Assembly: GCA_015233285.1 (NCBI GenBank)
Contig: JADFYA010000275.1
Coordinates: forward strand, 1-5,175
From: Deltaproteobacteria bacterium
GTDB taxonomy: Bacteria; Desulfobacterota; JADFXK01
DNA: 5,175 bases
Direction of reading: 5' to 3'
Position numbers and translations under genes: made by a program
Notes under the pieces: model-generated
The model's input: only the letters and a program-made list of their open reading frames with translations
Told to the model about the DNA's origin: nothing
The model's database searches: none
Shown here: one piece after another, positions 1-5,175 of the stretch
Numbering within the stretch: the stretch's first letter is position 1
Layout: every line of letters begins with the position of its first letter

Positions 1-1043
1 GTAGAGGTCGTCTTTACGGACGCGCTCACCTTCGAAGGCTGCGCCATAGGCCTGAGGAATGTCGATGGAGGCGACGGTGACTTTGAGGCCGCGAATTTCA
101 ATGGATCTGTTGACGATATCTTCATGACGAACATTACCCACGACGTGTTCGTAGGTGCAAACACCGGTCGGGAGAATTTCAGGAATGTCGGTATCGGCGA
201 TGGTCGGGAAGCCCCAGTTAACACAACCGGCGGCATTAACGGCCCATTCGGCGTTAACATCACCAAAAGCATTAACAAAGGCGAACACCCTGTCTTTATT
301 GTACAGCAAGATATTCTTGTAGTCACCAGGCTTAATGCCGCCAAAGGCCATGGCCGCTCTATTGGCGAAACCCAGGGCGAACACTGCGCCGTTGATCTCG
401 GGGCTGAAGGGGCCCAGCCGGGTGTTCCAGCCGACCTGTACTCCGGCCTGGATCACAATTGCTCGGTGAAGGTCGTCCCGTTTTGATTGGCGCACATGAA
501 GACGTAGAGATTACGTTTCTGATATTCTTCGGCGATATTCTTGGCTATTTCAGGTGTCGGGGCAGCTCCGACGATAGCCGCGAAGCCGGGGGCCGTACCA
601 TCGACGAACTCGACGCCACGTTTCCGGAAAACGGTATCTTCAGCCGCGCCTAACCAAATCTTGCCGTTTTCAGGGTCACATTCTTCACTGACATAGTAGA
701 AGTCAGGATTAGTGATGTACCTGATGGCTTCGACAATTTCCTCGGCAAACAAAGAGGCCATACCGGCATCCAGTAGCGGCCCGAGGTAGGGCAGATGGTT
801 TTTGCCCTTGATGTGAGCAGGAAGAAGTTTTCTGGTGATTTCCATAACGCCGGTGGCGTCGCCCAGGGTCTTAACAGGGATTCCAAGAATGGAGTAAATA
901 ATCGGCAGGTAATAAGCTGTATTGGGAAACTCCAGCTTCTTATCCGGGCCGTATTCCTCGATCGCCCGCTTCAACGTACCTTCAGCCTTGGACACGATAT
1001 TGTAACCGCCTTGGATGGCGGCAAATGCGACTAATCTGGACAT
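1..1043 (-). CDS. acsB: Acetyl-CoA synthase (CODH/ACS beta subunit), N-terminal part, frameshifted and cut by the window edge
   Basis: AcsB condenses CO from CODH, a methyl group from the corrinoid iron-sulfur protein and CoA into acetyl-CoA in the cytoplasm. The start is ATG at 1043-1041, reading MSRLVAFAAIQGG, 4 bases after AAAGGAGG. In-frame ATGs at 1067 and 1139 lack such a site, and the latter lies inside acsA. The first 196 codons run to a TGA at 453-455 just after NGTTFTEQL. The -1 frame then continues without a stop for 152 codons (VIQAGVQVGWNT..., FGGIKPGDYKN, NWGFPTIADTDIP, AFEGERVRKDDLY) to base 1. Both halves match the AcsB family collinearly from my knowledge of the Moorella protein, so this is one gene with one base missing near 456. 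The 348 residues seen cover the N-terminal CODH-binding domain and part of the middle domain. The A-cluster cysteines would lie beyond the left edge. It follows acsA by 34 bases in the same operon. Identity is sure; whether the frameshift is biological is not. Confidence 0.93.
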
Positions 1044-1047
1044 TGCT

Positions 1048-1055
1048 CCTCCTTT
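1048..1055 (-). promoter_or_regulatory. Ribosome binding site of acsB
   Basis: AAAGGAGG on the minus strand ends 4 bases before the ATG at 1043-1041. It selects this start over the in-frame ATG at 1067-1065, which lies upstream of the site. It sits in the 34-base gap after acsA, so acsB has its own strong translation initiation within the operon. Confidence 0.8.
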
Positions 1056-1077
1056 CTTAAGAGGCATTATATAACGG

Positions 1078-3120
1078 TTAAGCTTCCATCGCCCGGCGGT
1101 CGGCCATATCCATAAGCACTCTGTCTCTGGCTTTATCAATGCCCAGAGCTTTTCTCTTCAGATCGATATGGGCGATCATCTTAGCAGCCATTTCATATGG
1201 GTCTTCGACCAGATCCCATTTGCCGCCGTAAATTCCTTCCATATCTTCAAATAGATGCTTCTGGAATTTGGGGGCGCCGGTAACCGGGAGCATGACGCCA
1301 AACAAGGTGTAGACGCCGGAAGCGACAAAATATTGGCCGATGCTGATGGCCTTTTCACTCATCCACTCCGGAGCGCATCCAGCCGCGGGCAGATCACTGA
1401 TGTCTTTGCCTAATCCGCCGGCCTTGACCACTTCGGTGGCGGCCATCAGGATCCGGCTGTTGTCAACGCAGGAGCCCATATGGAGAACAGGCGGGATACC
1501 GACTGTTTCGCAAACTTCCGCCAGACCGGGGCCACAGTAGACCTGAGCCGCATCGGGAGTCAGCAGGCCGGCTTTGCCGCAGGCCATGGCGTTACAACCG
1601 GTGGTCAAGACGATGACGTCGTTCTTCAGGCGTTCTTTGACAACGATCAGGTGGGCGCTGTCATGCATGGTCCGGGCGTTGTTGCAGCCGACCACGCCGC
1701 CGATGCCGCGGATCCGGCCATTGATGATGTTGTCGTTGAGCGGGGTATAGGAACCGCGGAAAGTGCCGCCTAAATGATAGTTAATGGCTTCATAGCTGAA
1801 CCCGACAACCATCTGCTCTTTTTGTTTGGGAATGAGGACATCGGCCCGACGGTTGGTGAAGTTGTCGATAGCCGTCTTGACGATCTTCTTGGCATCTTCC
1901 AGAGCGTGGTGTTCATCGAATTCGATATGGATGGTATCCCCGGAGATGATCTTGGCCCTGGGGTCCGTGGTTATCAGTTTGGTGTGGTAACACATGGCCA
2001 CATTGGCCAAATTTTCCATAACGCACTGGACGTCAACCACCATGGCATCAACCGCACCGGTGATAATGGCCAGTTCTTGTTGCAGGTAATTTCCGGCAAT
2101 GGGCATGCCGTGCCGGACCAGGATCTCATTAGCCGTACAGCACATACCGGCCAGAACGATTCCCTTGGCCCCTTTGTCCTTGGCATAATCCAGCATTTCT
2201 TTGGATTGAGTGGCGACAACGATCATTTCCGAGAGCAGGGGGTCGTGGCCGTGAACGATCATATTCACGTGATCCTGCTTTAGAACGCCGAGGTTGATCT
2301 CACCGTGCAGAGGATAGGGAGTCCCAAACATTACGTCCGACAGGTCGGTGGCTATCATGGAACCGGCCCAGCCGTCGGCCAAGGCCGCCCTGGTGCACTG
2401 CTTGGTTATATTTTCATAATCCTGATCCACACCCATATGGGTCCGGTGCATGATTTCCACGATTTCGCGGTCGATACCTCTGGGGATGACGTCCAATTTC
2501 TTCCACAAATCGTACCTGGGTTTGGGAGCTCGCTTGGCATAGACGATTTCGCCATTCTGTTTCCCCCATTCGGCCAGGGCCTTTTGGCCGACTTCTACGG
2601 CTATTTCATCAATACTCCGTTGTTTTTCAACGTCTCCGTCCATAACCGTGACGGCTACGCCAAAATCGGGAGCGATTTGAAGCAGTTTTCTGGTGTCTTT
2701 AATTTGATAATCACCGGTTTCTTTGCGGGCAGCGGCTAAGAAAACCTGGGCAATCCCGCGGCCGTGATCCGAGTGAGCCGCAGCACCGGAAGCGACCATC
2801 CGGGCAAAATTCCTGGCCGCGATAGTTTCCGGGGTAGCCCCACACAGTCCCATTCTTTTGTCTGGTTCCAGGCCGTCTTTGATCTTCTTGGTCAAAGGCA
2901 ACCGGCAGGGACCCTGGGCGCAATTCTTGCAGCAAATACCTTCCGCCCCGATGTTACACGGTTTCATGGTCTCAGCCCGATCAAAAATGGTTTCGATACC
3001 ATCTCTTTGGGCCTTCTTAAGCATAGTTATGGTGGCCGGATCGACGCTCACGCTGTCCGGGTTAGCCAGCTTGGCCGCCTTCTCCGGTGTTTCATCTTTC
3101 TTCTTGACTATTTCTGCCAT
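1078..3120 (-). CDS. acsA: Nickel-iron carbon monoxide dehydrogenase catalytic subunit
   Basis: The 680-residue product is full length for bacterial CooS/AcsA (Moorella AcsA is about 674). It interconverts CO2 and CO, delivering CO to AcsB and exchanging electrons with ferredoxin. Cysteines 55 and 63 fit the intersubunit D-cluster, and 64, 67, 72 and 93 the B-cluster; spacing agrees with the Carboxydothermus enzyme apart from a short insertion before the last. C-cluster ligands are assigned as His292 (VHGHDP), Cys328 (GMCCTAN), Cys366 (VVDVQC), Cys479 (GCNN), Cys509 (TGCNAMACG) and Cys551 (HMGSCVDNSR). The active-site lysine is Lys590 (WMSEKAISIG). Of the His-x-x-His ladder forming the proton channel, His116 and His119 are present, but the next two positions are Gly122 and Gln125. 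The ATG at 3120-3118 follows AGGAGG by 9 bases. Lying between acsD and acsB, it is the CODH partner of ACS rather than a stand-alone energy-conserving CooS. The reading frame is intact. Confidence 0.97.
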   Translation of the reverse strand: MAEIVKKKDETPEKAAKLANPDSVSVDPATITMLKKAQRDGIETIFDRAETMKPCNIGAEGICCKNCAQGPCRLPLTKKIKDGLEPDKRMGLCGATPETIAARNFARMVASGAAAHSDHGRGIAQVFLAAARKETGDYQIKDTRKLLQIAPDFGVAVTVMDGDVEKQRSIDEIAVEVGQKALAEWGKQNGEIVYAKRAPKPRYDLWKKLDVIPRGIDREIVEIMHRTHMGVDQDYENITKQCTRAALADGWAGSMIATDLSDVMFGTPYPLHGEINLGVLKQDHVNMIVHGHDPLLSEMIVVATQSKEMLDYAKDKGAKGIVLAGMCCTANEILVRHGMPIAGNYLQQELAIITGAVDAMVVDVQCVMENLANVAMCYHTKLITTDPRAKIISGDTIHIEFDEHHALEDAKKIVKTAIDNFTNRRADVLIPKQKEQMVVGFSYEAINYHLGGTFRGSYTPLNDNIINGRIRGIGGVVGCNNARTMHDSAHLIVVKERLKNDVIVLTTGCNAMACGKAGLLTPDAAQVYCGPGLAEVCETVGIPPVLHMGSCVDNSRILMAATEVVKAGGLGKDISDLPAAGCAPEWMSEKAISIGQYFVASGVYTLFGVMLPVTGAPKFQKHLFEDMEGIYGGKWDLVEDPYEMAAKMIAHIDLKRKALGIDKARDRVLMDMADRRAMEA

Positions 3121-3129
3121 ACTGAGGTT

Positions 3130-3135
3130 CCTCCT
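3130..3135 (-). promoter_or_regulatory. Ribosome binding site of acsA
   Basis: AGGAGG on the minus strand, 9 bases before the ATG at 3120-3118. It supports this start and independent translation of acsA after the 155-base gap that follows acsD. Confidence 0.75.
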
Positions 3136-3204
3136 CTTGGTTTATTGAACTGCCAACCTCTCGCATTGTATTTGTTGCCGTTCAGGCATTATTTTAAATT
3201 TATC

Positions 3205-3238
3205 ATTTACCTGTGGTAGATTGCGCCGACAGGTAAAT
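3205..3238 (-). other. Stem-loop in the acsD-acsA gap (10-bp perfect arms)
   Basis: The arms ATTTACCTGT (3205-3214) and ACAGGTAAAT (3229-3238) are perfectly complementary around a 14-base loop. In the minus-strand transcript the hairpin lies 84 bases before the acsA start and is followed by an A/U-rich stretch without a clean U-run. It could be a weak terminator or attenuator, an RNA-processing or stability element that sets acsD against acsA levels, or an operator palindrome. The structure is seen; the role is inferred. Confidence 0.6.
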
Positions 3239-3240
3239 TT

Positions 3241-3258
3241 CCGGTCATGTTTGACCGG
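3241..3258 (-). terminator. GC-rich hairpin after acsD, possible attenuator or 3'-end stabiliser
   Basis: CCGGTCA (3241-3247) and TGACCGG (3252-3258) form a 7-bp perfect hairpin with a 4-base loop, starting 17 bases after the acsD stop. In the transcript only AAAUUU follows, not a full U-tract, so complete termination is unlikely. It is separated by 2 bases from the next hairpin (3205-3238). Partial termination or protection of the acsD mRNA end are the likelier roles. Confidence 0.45.
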
Positions 3259-3275
3259 CTGACTGGAGACCAACA

Positions 3276-4829
3276 TTAGTGAGGCATTTTGTCATATCTT
3301 TGGTGAATTTGAGACATCAGGTGATCGATTCTATCTGCGGTACTAAAGACAGGGCCGACGGCGGTATGCGGGACATCGGAGACCTCTTGACAGGCCGCGG
3401 CCATCTTTTCTCTCTCTTCAGCTCTCTTGGCCCGCAGTGCGTCTTCTTCAGCTTTGGCTTTGGCCTTGGCTTCGGCTTTAGCCTTGTCTTCGGCATCTTT
3501 CTTGGCTTTGGCTTCGGCTTCGGCACTGGCCTTGGCGGCCGCATCGGCTTTGGCCTTGGCTTCGGCATCGGCTTTCGCTTTGGCTTCAACATCGGCTTTG
3601 GCTTTGGCATCGGCCTCAGCTTTCACTTTCGCCGCGTCTACTGCCGGAGCAGCAGCAGGGGCGGGAGCGGCGGCAGCGGGGGCAGCCACAGGAGCGGCAT
3701 TGGGAGCAGCAGCGGGGGCGGCAGCGGCGGCCGGAGCAGCAACCTTGGGCGGAGCGGCTTTAGGAGCGGCCGCGGGTTTGGCCTCGGTGGCCACCTTCGT
3801 TCTGGCTTTAGGAGCTATAACCGGGAGATCAATGGCTGGAACGGGAAGTCTCAACTTGGGGGTATCCAAGCCGGTCAAAGCTCCGCCGTTCATCATCCGG
3901 TCGATAAAACCCTTAACCAATTTTACGGCTTCGGGGTGCCGCATCAGTAATATATCAGACCCGGCCATGAGGTAAGTCACCGCGCCCAGGGCTTCCATGA
4001 TGATGCCTCTGGCTTCAGGTACGCCCAGGGAAGGCGCATCCGTGGCCGACTGCTTGGCTTCTTTACACTTCCAGATTTCATTGCCCAAATTGTTAATGAG
4101 CGGAAACTGCAGTTTGTCATCTTCTTGGGCCAGGGCGGCCATCCGGATTCGCTCCATCACCGAATAGGAATATTCCATGCCGTAACCCAGGCCACCGGTG
4201 GTGGGGTCGATAATGATGGAATCCGACTTAACACCGAGGTTCCCCAAAAGGATGTTGACCTGTTTGGCTAAATTGACATCAATCGGGCTGGAGGAAATAA
4301 CCACGTGGTTATACGCCAGGGCCTGAGCACCGATTTGCTTATAGTTGGATTCATCGACCGGACCCAAAGCCAGTCTTTTACCCTGAAAGTCTTCGGCGAT
4401 TTTTCGTAGGACCTCAGCGTCCTTCTGGGGGTTGGCGCAACCCCAAACGATGATCGGGACATCAACTGCGTCGACGACTTTCTTTACTGCGGCCGAGACC
4501 TCAGCGGCTCCTTTATTCAGGCCGTTGGGGTCAGCGCTTTTAAGCTGAACAACAATCATATCGGCGCCGAATTCGGAAATACATTTTTTGGCCCAGGCGC
4601 CTGGGTCTTTAATCACGTCTTTAAAGGGCTCAGTGGCCCACTCAGGCCAATCCTCCGGCTCCATGTCCCATACTTCCATTGCGATTTTGGGAGCCTGGGG
4701 CATAGTGCCTTCGAATAGGGCAAAGGGATAGCTGGTTTCGCCACCGACTGTAACCGCCTTAGGGCCGGTTCCGATGGTGACTGTTCTTATTGTCCCGGCA
4801 TACTTAACTTTTGGTAGTTCAAAGGCCAA
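3276..4829 (-). CDS. acsD: Corrinoid iron-sulfur protein small subunit (CODH/ACS delta subunit) with long Ala/Pro and Lys/Ala-rich C-terminal extension
   Basis: AcsD pairs with AcsC to form the cobalamin-carrying protein that takes methyl from methyltetrahydrofolate and passes it to AcsB. Residues 1 to about 340 are the family TIM-barrel (MAFELPKVKYAG, AMEVWDMEP, VVQLKSADPNG, IIVWGCANPQKD, IIIDPTTGGLGYGMEYSYSVMERIR, LMRHPEAV). The usual protein ends near here at about 310-325 residues. This one has 517. Residues about 345-398 are almost only Ala and Pro; about 399-465 are Ala/Lys/Glu/Asp repeats predicted to be a charged single helix or coiled coil; 466-480 are charged; 481-517 form a non-repetitive tail (DVPHTAVGPVFSTADRIDHL). 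The frame stays open throughout, which argues against a sequencing artefact. The start is TTG at 4829-4827, 6 bases after AAGGAGGG. It is the first gene of the visible operon; acsC is not between acsD and acsA. Core identity is sure; the role of the extension is unknown. Confidence 0.94.
   Translation of the reverse strand: MAFELPKVKYAGTIRTVTIGTGPKAVTVGGETSYPFALFEGTMPQAPKIAMEVWDMEPEDWPEWATEPFKDVIKDPGAWAKKCISEFGADMIVVQLKSADPNGLNKGAAEVSAAVKKVVDAVDVPIIVWGCANPQKDAEVLRKIAEDFQGKRLALGPVDESNYKQIGAQALAYNHVVISSSPIDVNLAKQVNILLGNLGVKSDSIIIDPTTGGLGYGMEYSYSVMERIRMAALAQEDDKLQFPLINNLGNEIWKCKEAKQSATDAPSLGVPEARGIIMEALGAVTYLMAGSDILLMRHPEAVKLVKGFIDRMMNGGALTGLDTPKLRLPVPAIDLPVIAPKARTKVATEAKPAAAPKAAPPKVAAPAAAAAPAAAPNAAPVAAPAAAAPAPAAAPAVDAAKVKAEADAKAKADVEAKAKADAEAKAKADAAAKASAEAEAKAKKDAEDKAKAEAKAKAKAEEDALRAKRAEEREKMAAACQEVSDVPHTAVGPVFSTADRIDHLMSQIHQRYDKMPH
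3435..3635 (-). repeat. Degenerate tandem repeat coding the Lys/Ala/Glu helix of AcsD
   Basis: This stretch encodes residues about 399-465 of AcsD, built from imperfect units such as AKAKAD, AEAKAKADA and AEAKAK. On the plus strand it reads as repeated gctttggc, cttggc and ttcggc words. The pattern resembles the TolA-type Ala/Lys/Glu helix, which usually forms an extended rod. The low complexity makes the unit number prone to change by slippage, and creates long antisense open frames (Gly/Phe- and Ala/Ser-rich) that are not genes. Confidence 0.85.
3636..3797 (-). repeat. Ala/Pro-rich linker-coding region of AcsD
   Basis: This segment encodes residues about 345-398, nearly all Ala and Pro (APAAAP-type runs) with few others. 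Such segments act as flexible, protease-resistant hinges, as in the lipoyl-domain linkers of 2-oxoacid dehydrogenases. It is GC-rich compared with its flanks, as expected from the Ala/Pro codons. Here it joins the TIM-barrel core to the helical repeat. Confidence 0.85.
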
Positions 4830-4835
4830 GGCTTT

Positions 4836-4843
4836 CCCTCCTT
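4836..4843 (-). promoter_or_regulatory. Ribosome binding site that decides the TTG start of acsD
   Basis: AAGGAGGG on the minus strand lies 6 bases before TTG at 4829-4827. There is no ATG at this place, and the family N-terminus (AFELPKVKYAG) begins right after the TTG, so TTG is the start. Confidence 0.8.
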
Positions 4844-4888
4844 ATTATGTGAAATAATTAACAAATGAAATTCAAAAAAGAAGCTTGT

Positions 4889-4904
4889 TATATGTTTATA
4901 TGTT
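4889..4904. repeat. Perfect tandem octamer TATATGTT x2 in the promoter region
   Basis: TATATGTT occurs twice head to tail at 4889-4896 and 4897-4904 (AACATATA twice on the minus strand). It overlaps the candidate -10 sequences TATAAA (4900-4895) and TATAAC (4892-4887) for the acs operon. It could be a regulator-binding direct repeat or simply AT-rich promoter sequence. Confidence 0.4.
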
Positions 4905-4922
4905 ACATTGGTCGGATTTAAA
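4895..4922 (-). promoter_or_regulatory. Candidate promoter of the acs operon (downstream option)
   Basis: On the minus strand, TTTAAA (4922-4917) and TATAAA (4900-4895) are 16 bases apart. They match the sigma-70 -35 and -10 consensus at 4 of 6 and 5 of 6 positions. Transcription would begin near 4888, giving a leader of about 60 bases before acsD. Confidence 0.4.
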
Positions 4923-4928
4923 TTTAAC

Positions 4929-4957
4929 AAACTAATTTACTCACTGTTTCATGTCAA
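4929..4957 (-). promoter_or_regulatory. Candidate promoter of the acs operon (upstream option, perfect -35)
   Basis: A perfect TTGACA lies at 4957-4952 on the minus strand. Seventeen bases on is TAGTTT (4934-4929), only a 3 of 6 match to TATAAT. The -35 box begins 14 bases after the stop codon of the preceding open frame, as expected for an operon promoter. It may work together with, or instead of, the downstream candidate at 4895-4922. Confidence 0.45.
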
Positions 4958-4971
4958 GAATAAATTTTTGG

Positions 4972-5043
4972 TCAACGCCGATAGTCTCGAAGCAAGGGCT
5001 CAAATACCTTATAAGCATCGGCTAGAGCCAGACTTTCTTTGGG
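4972..5043 (-). CDS. C-terminal tail of an unidentified upstream gene
   Basis: The minus strand reads PKESLALADAYKVFEPLLRDYRR and then TGA at 4974-4972. The composition looks like a real amphipathic helix at a protein end, and the stop sits neatly before the promoter region. Further upstream this frame runs into the antisense of the plus-strand acsB fragment and reaches a stop, so the true gene is probably cut at a junction around 5036-5053. I do not recognise the family. The segment HSPKESLALAD faintly recalls the C-terminal His-containing segment of M20 metallopeptidases, but the His lies in the ambiguous junction and this is not a call. Confidence 0.35.
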   Translation of the reverse strand, partial: PKESLALADAYKVFEPLLRDYRR

Positions 5044-5175
5044 CGAGTGTCTGAATCCCGTTATGGGTAACTGGAAGGGTGTCAACGACTTCGTCTATAA
5101 GGCTTCTCGACAAAAGGTCACTAGCTATAACTTCTACAGCTTGATGCAAGAACCCATGACCACTTGCGGTTGCTG
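5042..5175 (+). pseudogene. acsB: Inverted fragment of acetyl-CoA synthase (A-cluster segment), no start, runs off the window
   Basis: The plus strand reads GECLNPVMGNWKGVNDFVY, then KASRQKVTSYNFYSLMQEP, then MTTCGC to the window end. This matches the AcsB region that in the Moorella enzyme leads up to Cys595-Gly-Cys597, the ligands of the distal nickel of the A-cluster. There is no start codon or ribosome site in front: in this frame a TAA occurs at 5012-5014, and family similarity stops near 5042. It is opposite in strand to the main acsB and comes from a later part of the protein (roughly residues 550-597 against the first 348), so the two do not overlap. It may be a chimeric join, a gene remnant, or part of a second ACS gene. 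The homology is strong; the status as pseudogene is inferred. Confidence 0.8.

Noticed and set aside
450..461. Programmed -1 ribosomal frameshift in acsB
   Set aside because: The site CAATTGTGA does not form an X XXY YYZ slippery heptamer. One missing base explains the data better.
124..886. Plus-strand and alternate minus-strand open frames over the acsB region
   Set aside because: They are antisense or out-of-frame to a continuous AcsB family match and show no recognisable protein character.
1044..1139. Longer acsB starting at ATG 1139 or 1067
   Set aside because: The 1139 start lies inside acsA and gives a non-family leader. The Shine-Dalgarno AAAGGAGG at 1055-1048 lies downstream of both and points to ATG 1043.
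3201..3260. Full Rho-independent terminator ending the operon after acsD
   Set aside because: Hairpins are present but lack a following U-run, and acsA continues in the same direction with a good ribosome site and no obvious promoter of its own.
3279..3975. Long plus-strand open frames (Gly/Phe-rich and Ala/Ser-rich) and a minus-strand Lys/Pro-rich frame over the acsD 3' region
   Set aside because: They are shadows of the Ala/Lys repeat and Ala/Pro linker of acsD in other frames. Low complexity keeps all frames open, and none has a convincing ribosome site.
1..5175. Circular molecule in which the right-end acsB fragment continues the left-end acsB
   Set aside because: The two pieces are on opposite strands and about 200 residues apart in the protein, so closing the circle would not restore the gene.
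1..5175. CRISPR array, tRNA, rRNA, insertion sequence or defence system
   Set aside because: No spaced direct repeats, cloverleaf sequence, transposase motifs or terminal inverted repeats were seen. The window is filled by metabolic genes.

Overview
This window holds the core of a bacterial Wood-Ljungdahl (reductive acetyl-CoA) carbon monoxide dehydrogenase/acetyl-CoA synthase operon. It is read almost entirely on the minus strand. Three acs genes lie in transcription order acsD, acsA, acsB: the corrinoid iron-sulfur protein small subunit with an unusual long C-terminal extension, the nickel CO dehydrogenase, and the N-terminal part of acetyl-CoA synthase. The proteins are bacterial in type, with separate CODH and ACS subunits and no archaeal CdhA. 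The organism is therefore a strict anaerobe using the pathway for acetogenesis, autotrophy or acetate/CO oxidation. From residue-level impression only, a sulfate-reducer-like Desulfobacterota or a Dehalococcoidia-like Chloroflexota member seems more likely than a clostridial acetogen; this is not proven.

Layout from the operon start (right) to left. At 4972-5043 (minus) is what looks like the tail of an unidentified upstream gene. At 4844-4971 is an AT-rich promoter region with a perfect TTGACA box and a tandem octamer. acsD (4829-3276) starts at TTG behind a strong Shine-Dalgarno. A 155-base gap (3121-3275) carries two nearly abutting perfect stem-loops. acsA (3120-1078) is intact with all metal-ligand residues in place. 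A 34-base gap with a strong ribosome site leads to acsB (1043 to beyond base 1), which is broken by a single-base -1 frameshift at about base 456.

At the far right (about 5042-5175), on the PLUS strand, lies a second piece of acsB. It comes from a later part of the protein, the segment ending in the Cys-Gly-Cys ligand motif of the nickel A-cluster, and does not overlap the N-terminal part at the left. It abuts the tail of the upstream gene without a start of its own. An inverted chimeric join (for example from whole-genome amplification or misassembly) is the simplest explanation; a genuine inverted gene fragment or second ACS copy is the alternative.

Together, AcsD (with AcsC, not in this window) carries the methyl group on a corrinoid, AcsA reduces CO2 to CO, and AcsB joins methyl, CO and CoA into acetyl-CoA. 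The pathway itself is well known. The items worth a second look are the AcsD extension, the inverted acsB fragment, the acsB frameshift, and the stem-loops between acsD and acsA.
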